Shown piece after piece: positions 16,660-25,328 of a DNA stretch of 28,716 nucleotides. The notes beneath the pieces were generated by a model. The model had not been told where the DNA came from, searched no databases, and was given only the letters and a program-made list of their open reading frames with translations. Positions within the stretch are counted from its first letter, which is position 1; each line of letters opens with the position of its first letter. Position numbers and translations under genes: made by a program. Source of the DNA: Hondaea fermentalgiana (lineage: Eukaryota; Sar; Bigyra; Thraustochytrida; Thraustochytriidae); assembly GCA_014084085.1 (NCBI GenBank), contig NPFB01000132.1, positions 36,593 through 65,308 of the forward strand. The letters are read 5' to 3'.

Positions 16660-17712
16660 GGGGGGGCGGGGTGTTAGCGATTTGTTCGAAGAACCAACAC
16701 GAGCGCACACGTTGGCACGCGCGGACAGTGCACAAGCGCTTAGTTGGACAGTGCACAACCAACTGCCTAATTGGCTCAGGCTGGCGTGGAGAACAGCACA
16801 GCCAGTCTCCGATCTCTTTATGGCCATCGACGCGGCCGAAAGCACTGCAAGCGAAGAGAGGTGCGATGTTGGAGACGCCAAAACATTCGTCTTAGATCTC
16901 CCTTGATCGTGACTTAGATGAACGTTATTTCCACCAAAGGATCAATGTGAAAACATTCGAGCGTAAGGGGCTGGGCAGCTTTTCCTATATTTATGGCTAG
17001 AATAAAAGGTCATACTGCATTGCTCGACATGAGCCTTTGTTTGGCCTAAAAAATTAGGACACGGTGCTTGTTATCAAGTTGATGGACGAGTCTGCCAAGC
17101 TCGAGAAAGGAGCTTGATTTCTAAAGAAGGCTTGTAGCAGCCACGGTCAATCGATATGTGCTCCATTTGCAAAGTAATTTAAAAGTCAATTTTATCCGGA
17201 CGAGGCCTATCGCCGTGGTAACCATCCATTCTCAAGCCGTTCTAGCTCACGCCAACTTGATAGTGTCTCAATTTTGGAAAAATGTCGCAGGCAGCAGGGC
17301 CGGGAGGTGTAGTCTGGAACGGTCGTCATATCCCGGATTTTGTCCTTCTTCAAAAACAAAAAACGCGAAAATGATGTTCGTAAGAACCTTCCATTGACTC
17401 GAGAAAATCAGTTGCACGGTTTTACGTTTTCTAGTTCAATGTCTGATGAGCGCTCTTCGTTTTTGCCTCTGCAAACGATTTTGAATTCATTCAGCAAGAG
17501 GACAGCTCGGTGCCCATTCGAGTTCTTTTTACCAAATGATCAGAAACCAATGTGTGCCAATCTAATTCTCTGCGATCGTGTAATTCCGACACGGAGCGGC
17601 ATCAGCTATAGCAGCTGCGATAAAGGTGGGGCAAAGAAGGACAACATTGCGCCTCCATATTCTTTTCTCTGAGCAGCATGCAAGCAGAGGGTACCGAAAA
17701 ATACATCCCTCT
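16660..17712. other. Upstream region of the second ROCO gene and spacer to the TMEM128-like gene
   Basis: It contains the second copy of the conserved element (16701-16734) and two CAGTGCACA motifs (about 16726 and 16747). From about 16900 the sequence is AT-richer, and only short random-looking frames are present on either strand. No gene, RNA or mobile element was recognised. Confidence 0.55.
16701..16734 (-). promoter_or_regulatory. Conserved upstream element, copy 2
   Basis: It matches 12392-12428 (core TGGCACGCGCGGA, then GTGCACA). It lies beyond the gap, roughly 600 bp upstream of the ATG at 16094 plus whatever the gap hides, so the duplication that made the gene pair included the promoter. 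Confidence 0.45.
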
Positions 17713-18222
17713 TTAGACTGAGGGCAAGAAGTGGGCGCTCATGAGGCCGCCAATCCAAATAACGCCAAGAATAGCCGGCGTAAAGAGCCCAAACGCAGGC
17801 CAAAGGCCAATCAGAAGAAAGAGACCACTGAGCAAAGATATTGTGCCCGTCACTGGAAGCATCTTTGGGCTGTACACAGAGGGATCCAAGTCGCATTTTA
17901 ATACTCGCGGCACATAGATTGCCATGTATAAGACCAAACAGGTTGCGACTGCAAAGAGGAAAAGCCCAAGATTAAACCATATGCGGTTCACATCGGGGCT
18001 TGTTCGCGCCACGGTGAAAAAGTCAGTGTACACCACGACAGCAACGGCTCCTGCCACCCAGAGGGCCGCGTGCAGTTTGATCGCGTAGAGCTCGGCACGG
18101 GCCGCACGAGCTGAGCGGGCCTTGACTCGCGTCGACTTTGACTTGCTACTCTGGCTAGCTGCATCCTCGCTCGCTGACTCATTTACGCGCGAATACTGCG
18201 CTCGTCGCGGTCTGCTCGACAT
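17713..18222 (-). CDS. TMEM128-like four-helix membrane protein
   Basis: The protein is 169 aa from the ATG at 18222 (A at -3); the frame extends further upstream only from a non-ATG codon. After a basic Ser/Arg-rich N-terminal tail of about 50 residues come four hydrophobic segments: LWVAGAVAVVVYTDFF, NLGLFLFAVATCLVLYMAIYV, TGTISLLSGLFLLIGLWPAF and PAILGVIWIGGLMSAHFL. The spacing and signatures (Y-DFF after helix 1, LP-T before helix 3, LW then FFTP-like FTP before helix 4) follow TMEM128, a small ER membrane family of unknown function. It is transcribed away from the EF-hand gene. Confidence 0.75.
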   Translation of the reverse strand: MSSRPRRAQYSRVNESASEDAASQSSKSKSTRVKARSARAARAELYAIKLHAALWVAGAVAVVVYTDFFTVARTSPDVNRIWFNLGLFLFAVATCLVLYMAIYVPRVLKCDLDPSVYSPKMLPVTGTISLLSGLFLLIGLWPAFGLFTPAILGVIWIGGLMSAHFLPSV

Positions 18223-18878
18223 TCTTCGATTCCGCGGCTCAAGCTCGCTCGACGCGTACGAGCGCACGAGCGCACGAGCGTACCGGCGTCCGAGGGCTCG
18301 TCCCCTATGTCGACTTTACACCGGGTTCCTCCTGAGCAAGCGCTGTTGCCGCGAGAACGACTGGTTCGCCTAGCCGCGACGACGCGCTGTCCTTTGTCTC
18401 TCGCGGGCAGCGGCCTTGCGTCCGCGACGAGTGGCGGCTTGAGTTTTAGCAGCTCGCTTGTGCTCTCGCTAGCTCTAACATTTTCGTCAACAACACCGTT
18501 TCCGACGACCTGCCGCGATGTGCGCAACGCAAATTTCTGTCACGACGAGTCGAGTCACGGTCTCCAGGAATCCGTTAGTCCGTTATATAGGTCTCTTTCA
18601 CTTTTTGTCGTGGCATTGGGGCACGTGCTCGCGAAGATCACTCCACTCCAGCTACCATTACATTTGCAGCGGCACGTGCGTGAGACAAGAACTCCGACAA
18701 TGCATTCCTCCTGTTGACTTGAGGAGATTGACGAAAAGGTCATTCATACTTTCACGTCACAGGCTGCAGAAGCGGCGGAGAAAAGCGAGCATAAGAACAG
18801 GAGCGACTCTACACAGCCGACAAAAGAGAAGCACCAAAGGAGCATCATCAGGAAAGAAGCACACGGATAGCCTTCACA
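18223..18878. other. Divergent intergenic region between TMEM128-like and EF-hand genes
   Basis: This is a 656-bp head-to-head spacer. It contains a short direct repeat of GAGCGCAC (about 18260-18280). A plus-strand frame from 18307 has no recognisable domain and is probably fortuitous. No confident promoter element was seen. Confidence 0.5.
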
Positions 18879-19671
18879 ATGACGGCCGACGCAGAAGGGT
18901 CAAAGGGTATCTCGCAGAACGAGGAAAAGGAGCTCTTGCGCGTGTACAATACAATGTGCAACTATCAACCCAAGAGCAAATTGTACGCACGGCTGCAGCC
19001 TCAGCGTGCCCGACGAGATCGCCTTGTAGCGCACAGAAAGGCACCCGACAACATTGTTGTCACAAACAAAGAGGGAGAGGCCATGTCAAGCGAGGAAATT
19101 GAAGCAGAGTACGAAACCCTACGACAAGAAATCGCCGCCTTGGAAAAAGAAGTCGCAGTTCTCGACAGTGATCCGCAGCGCCGAATTCGACCTGCAGATC
19201 TTGCAGAATGCTTGAAAACTCTTGGCAAACCAAATTCAAAAAAAGAAATCGAGGAGATGATCTGGGAGGTCGACGAAAGTCTCGACGGCGTCGTGGATTG
19301 GGAAGAGTTCAAGCTCACCTATCAGCGAAACCTCGCAGATACAACTGGTCTTGAGCCTTGCCAGTTATTCAACGTCATCCAGTTTATGATTTATGACAAA
19401 GACGGCAGCGGAAAAGTCACGGTTGACGAGACCATGCACATGCTCTACACACGCTACGGACGGGACAGACTCGAAGGCGTAAGTTTCCCATTGTACATTA
19501 CTTTGACAGCTCAGCTAACTCTCCTCTTCCGGTTTTATACAGCAAATGAAGCTCCTCTTTGGCGAGGATCTCAGCACTCAGGACGGCGATGGGGAGCTCT
19601 CCTTTTCAGAATATTGTGTTGCAATTCAGCGCACAAACAAAGGTCGGCATTCCCATGGAACCTCGTCTTGA
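18879..19671 (+). CDS. EF-hand calcium-binding protein, two exons
   Basis: Exons 18879-19478 and 19543-19671 encode 242 aa. Residues about 70-97 form a coiled coil. Four EF-hands follow: a degenerate first (about 97-130), two canonical loops DESLDGVVDWEE (132-143) and DKDGSGKVTVDE (173-184), and a fourth TQDGDGELSFSE (212-223) whose first ligand is Thr. Without splicing, the frame would run into unrelated residues after LEG; removing the 64-nt intron restores QMKLLFGEDLSTQDGDGELS and hence the fourth hand. The MIWEVD---D--V-W-EF signature and TGLEPCQLFNVIQFM recall ciliary calmodulin-like proteins such as those of the outer-arm docking complex. That affiliation is tentative. The start has ACA before the ATG. 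The stop lies inside the first copy of the downstream tandem repeat. Confidence 0.9.
19479..19542 (+). other. Spliceosomal intron (64 nt, phase 0)
   Basis: Donor GTAAGT follows codon GGC (19476-19478). Branch-like CTAAC lies at 19515-19519, 24 nt before the acceptor, followed by a pyrimidine-rich stretch and TATACAG. It is the only intron I can support in the window. Confidence 0.88.
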
Positions 19672-19820
19672 AATCAAAAAGTTATAATCAAAGCTTTCCT
19701 TTTTGTGTTAATTCCATGATTCAGACAGCACGTCCACGCGCACGATGTCGTCTTTTTGTTCCTTCTTATTGACCGAGTCGTGTCGGACTTTCACAACTTG
19801 ACATTCTCATTGTCTGCTGG
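19648..19820. repeat. Convergent-spacer tandem repeat, copy 1 (173 bp)
   Basis: Starts CATTCCCATGGAACCTCGTC and ends CATTCTCATTGTCTGCTGG. It contains the EF-hand stop codon at its left end. Copies 1 and 2 are equal in length and about 85-90% identical by eye. Confidence 0.88.
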
Positions 19821-19993
19821 CACCCCTATGAAACCTCATCTTGAAATTAAAAAGTATAATCAAAGCTTTCCCTTTTGTGTTGATTCCATGATTTAGATAG
19901 CATGTCCACGCACACGCTGTCGTCTTTTTGTTCCTTCTTGTTGACCAAGTCGTGTCGGACTTTTCACAACTTGACATTCTCATTGTTTGCTGG
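19821..19993. repeat. Convergent-spacer tandem repeat, copy 2 (173 bp)
   Basis: Starts CACCCCTATGAAACCTCATC and ends CATTCTCATTGTTTGCTGG. It retains vestiges of both gene ends: an ETSS-stop at the left, and a reverse-strand QTMRM at the right. Confidence 0.88.
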
Positions 19994-20158
19994 TACTTGT
20001 ACGGAACCTCGTCTTACAAAATCAAAAAGTATAATTAAAAGGCCTTTCCTTTTCAATGCTTCGGACGGAACGTCCACCCACGCGCTGCTGCCTTTTGTTG
20101 CTTCTAATTGGCCAAGCCGTCTCAGAGTTTTTACAACACTACATTCTCATTGTTTGCT
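19994..20158. repeat. Convergent-spacer tandem repeat, copy 3 (about 165 bp, most diverged)
   Basis: Starts TACTTGTACGGAACCTCG and ends CATTCTCATTGTTTGCT. Its right end is the real C-terminus and stop (20139-20141) of the IQ/WW-like gene on the minus strand. Confidence 0.85.
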
Positions 20159-21518
20159 CAACAAGTGCAACATGCTGCATTCGGATCGCAGCCTTGAGGG
20201 CGTCAAGCTCCTCAAGGCGCATTTGCAGCGCCCGATCCGCTCCGCGCCGCGCCTTCATCTTGAGTTCGTCGAGCTTGGTCAAGTTAGGGTGCTTATCGAC
20301 GAGCTGGCCTGACTTGAGGTTCAAGTACCGATTGCGATTCGCACGGCCGTCCTCTACACGCGTATCACCACTTGACGCAGAATCGTCAGTTTCTTCTTCG
20401 GAAAGAACCCAGCCTGGTGGAAGCTTGGCCCGCCGCAGATGATGACCAATACGTTTTTCGTAGGCGCGAACTTGCTGAGCACATGCGTCGCGTTCTGCGA
20501 TCTTTAGCGCCTCCATTTCCAAGGAATCCTTTGCCAAGGAGAGTTCCGAGGCCGCGAGATCTGCGAGAACTCCTGCATTCGCCCTGTCGGCAAGACGATG
20601 CCGCGTTGACCTCCACGCGCGCGAAAGACGAGCTTCTGCAAGCTGTCTGCGCTTCCAACGTTGACGCTGATAGAGTACGCGCCGTGCGCGCCAACCACGA
20701 ACGAGTCTCTGCATATGAATGACAGCTGACTCGCAATCTGGCGTGACGCTTACCTTGACGTCTGAGCGCGTTCGTTTGCGCAATAAAACTTTTCTCCAAT
20801 AACGTTGCAAAGTGCGAACGCGCATCAAGACTCTAAGATCGCGCACTCTCGCGTTTTGTCGAGCGCGGCGAAGCCACCACCTTGCAATACAAGTCACTGC
20901 AGCAATTTTGCGGAGCTTGATACGTGCGAGAAGTCCTCGAATGTTACCTTGAAGAACCTGTGCACTGTACTGTCTCTTCAAGCGCTCAGCGCGATGGCGC
21001 CAACGTTGCTCCCACGCAACGCCGGGTTTTGGTCCTGGATCCCGATTACCTTGCAAGACTTTATCCATAAACTCGCGGGCCGTGCGTACCAAAACCAAAA
21101 GTCCTTCTTCCTCTGAGTCGCCCTGTGCAGAGAGATGCGGCCAACATCGCAGACACGTCAGGTCATCAAATCCTGGCGTTATAGCAGCGACGGACGATCT
21201 CCACACTGCTGCTGCTGCTGCTGACGACGAAGACGATGCTAATGGCTCGAAGCCCTCCTCGATTCGCGTCCCGGTCGAAGCCTTGACGTGCTGCTTGAGC
21301 GACTGCAACACACTCGCGTCGAGTCGGCCCATGGCTTCTGGCGAGCATTTTTCCAACGTAAGGTCTTCATGTTGTCTGCGCCACCTTTCTCGAAGCATGC
21401 ACTTTTGCCGCTCCTGGTCGGCAAGCTTGTCGCCGCCGGAGAGCAGCGTGGCCAGGTCCTGGGCTCGCTGGGACTCGAACCGGAGCAGCTCATCAAGATC
21501 GAGGCGCGTGAGAGCCAT
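20139..21518 (-). CDS. IQ-motif protein with C-terminal WW-like segment
   Basis: The protein is 459 aa from the ATG at 21518. It is strongly basic in the middle, with up to four IQ-like calmodulin-binding helices (about 187-205 VLQGNIRGLLARIKL; 206-222; 234-249 RTLQRYWRKVLLRKR; 266-283 IHMQRLVRGWRARRVL). A WW-like stretch runs from LPPGWVL (366) to RYLNLKSGQLVDKHPNL (397-413): the first Trp, the aromatic/Asn strand and the closing Pro are recognisable, but the second Trp is lacking and the loop is long. A helical tail (415-455) ends it. The family is not identified. Calmodulin binding, and possibly a cytoskeletal or ciliary site, are inferred. It converges on the EF-hand gene and diverges from the coiled-coil gene. 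Confidence 0.85.
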   Translation of the reverse strand: MALTRLDLDELLRFESQRAQDLATLLSGGDKLADQERQKCMLRERWRRQHEDLTLEKCSPEAMGRLDASVLQSLKQHVKASTGTRIEEGFEPLASSSSSAAAAAVWRSSVAAITPGFDDLTCLRCWPHLSAQGDSEEEGLLVLVRTAREFMDKVLQGNRDPGPKPGVAWEQRWRHRAERLKRQYSAQVLQGNIRGLLARIKLRKIAAVTCIARWWLRRARQNARVRDLRVLMRVRTLQRYWRKVLLRKRTRSDVKVSVTPDCESAVIHMQRLVRGWRARRVLYQRQRWKRRQLAEARLSRAWRSTRHRLADRANAGVLADLAASELSLAKDSLEMEALKIAERDACAQQVRAYEKRIGHHLRRAKLPPGWVLSEEETDDSASSGDTRVEDGRANRNRYLNLKSGQLVDKHPNLTKLDELKMKARRGADRALQMRLEELDALKAAIRMQHVALVEQTMRM

Positions 21519-21820
21519 GCTTTTGATGTTGCTCGCAAAACGTCCCGTGCGCCAACCCTGAGGTCGCCCGTTGTCGGAATAAGCTTCAACACCGGCGTTG
21601 TCGTCCTACACGAGCGAGCGCGTCACGTCAAAGAAAGGTCTCCTTCGGTCTGTCATACCGCCTCAGGCGGCCTGCTCAGGCTTTGCCAGTGTTCAACGGC
21701 TGGGTGAGAAGCGGTGAACCAAGCCCAATTGTAAAACTCCAACCGTGACGTGAGCCAAGGCGAGGTGAGACGAGGGCCCGGGGCGCGAGGGCGTTGCGTT
21801 TGCGGCGCTCGCTCCGAACG
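21519..21820. promoter_or_regulatory. Short bidirectional promoter region
   Basis: 302 bp separate the ATGs of the divergent IQ/WW-like and At4g15545-like genes, so both promoters must fit here or overlap the genes. A CCGCCTCAGGCGG palindrome lies at 21659-21671. No TATA box is evident. Confidence 0.5.
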
Positions 21821-22705
21821 ATGGCACTCGAGGCGGCGCTCGAGCACGTGCGGCAGGCTTTCGAAGAGGAGCTCGCCAACGAGCGTGAGATCCACGCCCA
21901 AGAAGTCGAGGCCGTGCGCAGAGAACACCAAGGCGTTGTCGACAGACTTGTCGAGGAAAACAGACGCCTCGTGGAAGAGCGCAACGCGTTGCTTGCACAA
22001 ATGACTCACGCGCGGCCCTCGCGGTCGGCATCAATATCCTCGTCGACCTCGGTCGCATCATCGCGGCCTCCTCCATTGCCCGGAACGATCGATCAGCACA
22101 GTCCGCGCGGGCTCAAGGATCCATACCGATACCGAATAGGGGAGACAAAGAGTCATACATGGAGTCCACGTCAACGCGAAGGTCCTGCTACAAGCCGGGG
22201 GCGGCACCTTGCACATAATGGACGACTGCGACCGCCAGAGCTCGTCCACCTGGAAACAGAATCAACAAATCATCACGCCGAGCTGCTCGCCGAAATTGAC
22301 GAGCGTCTGAGCGCAAGACAATCTGCATACCCGCATACGCTAGGGCGTACTGCTCCGCGTGTATCTACGACCGCACCTAGCTCGCCGTTGTCGCTTTCAT
22401 ACTCCTCGGCAACTTCATTGGGACGTGCCTCCAAGTCAAAGTCACCAACGATTCCAGTCTCACCTCATGGTTCGGTCGATCCTGAAGAGCTCTCGCGACG
22501 CGGGCGCGAGTTCTTTGGCAAGGCGCGCACGCTTCTTTCCGAGGAGCAGTTTGCGCAGCTGCTCTCGAGCATGAAAGAGCTCAATCGCGGACACGTGACA
22601 CGCGAGGATGTCGTTGCCACTGCAGCCGTATTGTTACGAGAAGCGGAGGCACCGGAGCTCGTCGACACCTTTGAGCTTTTGCTGCAAGGTCAAATTCCTG
22701 CCTAG
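21821..22705 (+). CDS. Coiled-coil protein of the plant At4g15545-like type
   Basis: The protein is 294 aa from the ATG at 21821 (ACG before it, G at +4). Residues about 3-62 are a strongly charged coiled coil. The middle (about 65-225) is Ser/Pro/Arg-rich and probably disordered. The last 65 residues form a conserved helical module: RGREFFGKARTLLSEEQF, then LLSSMKELNRGHVTRED and ELVDTFELLLQ. This parallels the C-terminus of Arabidopsis At4g15545-like proteins (FFRQVR-RLSYEQF, VKELN--KQT-EETL, IFEGLI). Function is not known to me. The protein probably dimerises through the coiled coil. Confidence 0.82.
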   Translation: MALEAALEHVRQAFEEELANEREIHAQEVEAVRREHQGVVDRLVEENRRLVEERNALLAQMTHARPSRSASISSSTSVASSRPPPLPGTIDQHSPRGLKDPYRYRIGETKSHTWSPRQREGPATSRGRHLAHNGRLRPPELVHLETESTNHHAELLAEIDERLSARQSAYPHTLGRTAPRVSTTAPSSPLSLSYSSATSLGRASKSKSPTIPVSPHGSVDPEELSRRGREFFGKARTLLSEEQFAQLLSSMKELNRGHVTREDVVATAAVLLREAEAPELVDTFELLLQGQIPA

Positions 22706-23200
22706 ACTCTGACACTGCGATATCGTATTTTACCGTAGATGATTGACGTCTCACTTTCCTCTTCATGACTGCGTTGAATTTCTCCCCCTCCCCCCCCCTT
22801 CAAAAAATAATAATAAATTGATGTGTTGAAAACGTTCCAAAGGTTTGTTGGAGCGAGCGCGGGTGATCATGACAGGACAAAAGAGATTTCTGGTCTTGCA
22901 ACAGAACTGCAATGCAAGCAAGAAAATAAGGAGGAAGGACCACCAAGGAGAGAGAAAAGTCTTGTGTTGGTAAGCGTTTTTACGAAATGAAATACAAAAT
23001 CAGGCAGGGTCCGTGGGGGAAGGGAGTTCAAAGTTGCCATGCGCATTGTGAAGCGTGTGGCGTCATTCTTGTTGTTCTTGTTGGGTATTCAACGTTTCGC
23101 TCCAGTGCACTAAAACGAGAGGCGACGTGAATGAACCATCTATCAAAACAAGCTACAAGAAGCTGGGGCCCCAAATTATGAAGAGCGACACGATGCACGT
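22706..23200. other. Convergent spacer downstream of the coiled-coil and ZIP genes
   Basis: 495 bp of 3' flanks. A polypyrimidine run (about 22783-22801) is followed by an AATAATAATAAA-like AT stretch (22806-22818) suitable for 3'-end formation of the plus-strand gene. No gene is seen. Confidence 0.5.
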
Positions 23201-24217
23201 TTACATGGTGCGAATGACCACCTGAAGCGCGCACATAGCCAGCATGGAGCAAAACATGATGGAGTAGGCCCTGCAAGCGCTGATCGCAGCAAGCGCCTCG
23301 GGCATGAGCTCGAGCGTCGACACCATGAGCATAGCACTGGAAGCAAATCCAAAACCAATGGGAATAATCGATGCAAAGGAATCCACAAAGATGAAAGCCG
23401 GCACGGCCATGAGCGGTTGCGGAATGCTTGACAGAATGCACATGAGCGCAGTCGCAACTGATGAAAAGCCTCGCGGAATGAGCACCACCGCAACGGCAAT
23501 CCCCTCTGGAACATTGTGCAGCGCGAGGGAAAGACTGACGACGGATCCGAGCGTGTGAGTTCTAAACGCAACGCCGATGCCCACGCCCTCTGCGAAAGCA
23601 TGAAAGGTCATGGCCATCATAATGACCACAGCCCTTCGCCAGCTCTTGGCTTCTGCTAAGTCGACGGCCTCCTTCTCGGTGATGAGGCGCTCCGACGCTT
23701 TCATGAAGCCAACACCTAAATACATGCCAACAAGGACCTTGATCGAAGGCTCAAAGGCCGTGTCCGGTGTGGTGGGCTCCATGAGTCCCTCTGCGAGAAG
23801 TCCGAGCGAGGCTGCCGTCATGACGCCTGCGGCGAGCGCGTTGCCCGCGCCAGCCACGCATTCGAGGTCTTTGATAAAAAAGAATGGAACCACGCCTAGA
23901 GCCGAGCACGCGGCCGTCACCCACGCAGAGCTCCACACGAGCATGACGCCTTCCGTTTCATCTCTTTGCAAGACGTTAACGCTATGGACGGTGAGAAGGC
24001 CCGCGAGGAACAGCAGCATGAACTGCCAGGCGTTCTCCAACACTCCAGAACTTGGTCTTTGACTTTTGCCCTCCTCCAAGTCTCTGGGCCCCAATTCGAT
24101 CACCTTCGTCGTGGTGGTGTTCGAGGTGGAACTGTGATCATCTGTCATTCTTGATCCCAGTCGCCTGGGCAGCTCGGGGTCTTGTGGGTTTGGCATGGTC
24201 GACTGCAGGACGGCCAT
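23201..24217 (-). CDS. ZIP-family divalent metal transporter (copy A)
   Basis: The protein is 338 aa from the ATG at 24217; the open frame extends to 24232 only via a non-ATG codon. An N-terminal tail of about 60 residues precedes eight hydrophobic segments. The family's metal-binding helices are clear: HAFAEGVGIG (206-215) and ALHNVPEGIAVAVVLIPRG (232-250), the H-x-x-x-E and HNxPEG signatures of ZIP (SLC39/ZupT/GufA) carriers. These move Zn2+, Fe2+ or related ions into the cytosol across the plasma or an organelle membrane. The long His-rich loop of many eukaryotic ZIPs is absent, placing it nearer the ZupT/ZTP29 branch. It is a paralog of the gene at 27579-28691. Confidence 0.93.
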   Translation of the reverse strand: MAVLQSTMPNPQDPELPRRLGSRMTDDHSSTSNTTTTKVIELGPRDLEEGKSQRPSSGVLENAWQFMLLFLAGLLTVHSVNVLQRDETEGVMLVWSSAWVTAACSALGVVPFFFIKDLECVAGAGNALAAGVMTAASLGLLAEGLMEPTTPDTAFEPSIKVLVGMYLGVGFMKASERLITEKEAVDLAEAKSWRRAVVIMMAMTFHAFAEGVGIGVAFRTHTLGSVVSLSLALHNVPEGIAVAVVLIPRGFSSVATALMCILSSIPQPLMAVPAFIFVDSFASIIPIGFGFASSAMLMVSTLELMPEALAAISACRAYSIMFCSMLAMCALQVVIRTM

Positions 24218-24702
24218 GCTGGCCGGCCTCACCTCGTCGCCCTCCTCGTGCTTCTCCTTCTTCCTCTTCTCCTTGTTCTTCGTTTTCTCTTTTGCTTCCC
24301 GTCACTTCGTGACGAGAGGTCTTCGTGCTTCCGCAGCGCAATCTCCGCCAGGATCTATCTGCGCGCTCTTCACTGCTGGAGCAGCGCCGCGCCTTGACCG
24401 CGTCCGGCCGCTCGACGAAGTAGAGGCCAAGTGCGAAAGGCAAAGGCCAAAAAGAGTCGACGTCCTGCGTCCGGCCGGCGGCCTCTGCGTCGCGGCGCTG
24501 CGCAGCCCGCGCCACGCGAGGGAAGGGACCGCGTAGAAGCAAGGGAAGGGGAGGGGCGCGCCGCCTGCAGGGAGGGAGGGCGTTGCCGCGCGCGCTCCGG
24601 CGTGCCTGCGCTGCGCGAGCTGCCTCCGCGCGGCGCTGCGATTCCGGTCTGCCGCTCTTTCTTCTCTCTCTAGGCGGCCGTCCGGCCGGCCGCCTCTCTT
24701 CG

Positions 24703-24774
24703 ACTTGCGCCGGCTATTCTCCACTTGCGCGCCGCGAAACTCCCCACTTGCGCGCCGCCCATTCCCCACTTGCG
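24703..24774 (+). promoter_or_regulatory. Four spaced ACTTGCG motifs
   Basis: ACTTGCG starts at 24703, 24723, 24746 and 24768 (spacing 20, 23 and 22 bp, about two helical turns). The inner copies share CCACTTGCGCGCCGC. It lies between divergent genes, so it could be a transcription-factor array or merely a decayed minisatellite. Confidence 0.45.
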
Positions 24775-25310
24775 AGGCAGCCAGCTCGTCAACGCTCCGC
24801 TTCGCCTTGCCTCGCCTTGCCTTCGGGTCGTGATGCCCGTGCCGCGGCAGAGCGTGCGCAGAAAGGGCCCTTCTTCGGCACAGCGCGGCGTGCCGACGAA
24901 GACCGCATGCGAGTCCGCGCCGCGCGGGTCTGCCGGTCGCGCGCGGTCGCGCGCTGGCCGCCGGCATGGGTCCAAGATGGCGCCCCGGCCGGCGCTTGCT
25001 TTCTCGTTGTTTCCGCCTTCGATCTTAACCCGGTCGGCACTCGCAGGCACGCACGCACGCCGGCCAAGACCTCGCCACGCTCTGCAGCTGCTGCTGCCCG
25101 CCGCAACGTGGCGCGTCCAGGCGGACAGTTGCCTGGCCGGCAGCGAGGCGAGCGCGGTCTCTGCTCCTGCGAAGGAGAGGAGGCGCAAAGGCGGAGAGAG
25201 GCGAGAGCGGAGCTTGGTCCCGACTGACCCCGGCCGGCACGTGCCACCTTCACGTTATTCCGGGTTGCAGCAGCCATGGCAGCTGCATGCTGCTGCAGCT
25301 GCTGCAGTCT

Positions 25311-25328
25311 CTGACGTATAATCGTCAG
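25311..25328. promoter_or_regulatory. Inverted TGACG repeat among E-box-like CAGCTG motifs
   Basis: CTGACG-TATAAT-CGTCAG is an 18-bp inverted repeat carrying two opposed TGACG (bZIP/CRE-type) half sites, 260 bp upstream of the DadA-like start. It is surrounded by CAGCTG/CTGCAG hexamers from about 25266 to 25352. Function is not shown. Confidence 0.4.

Noticed and set aside
16084..16906. Frames crossing the N gap on both strands
   Set aside because: They depend on unknown bases and on purine-rich leader repeats; composition (Arg/Glu/Gly or Pro/Ser) reflects the repeats.
18307..18717. 136-codon plus-strand frame upstream of the EF-hand gene
   Set aside because: No recognisable domain, low-complexity Ser/Leu content, and it lies in a divergent promoter region.
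19648..20158. CRISPR-like or satellite array
   Set aside because: Only three long units with no short repeat/spacer structure; ends coincide with the tails of the flanking genes, so local spacer triplication explains it.
21460..21520. tRNA-like B box (GGTTCGAGTCC, minus strand) with GGCTC/GAGCC ends
   Set aside because: The span between the complementary ends is only about 55 nt, no anticodon arm fits, and the sequence is coding for the N-terminus of the IQ/WW-like protein.
24302..25321. Several 150-220-codon frames on both strands in the GC-rich spacer
   Set aside because: They overlap in all phases, are Arg/Ala/Pro-rich and show no domain, signal or homolog I recognise.
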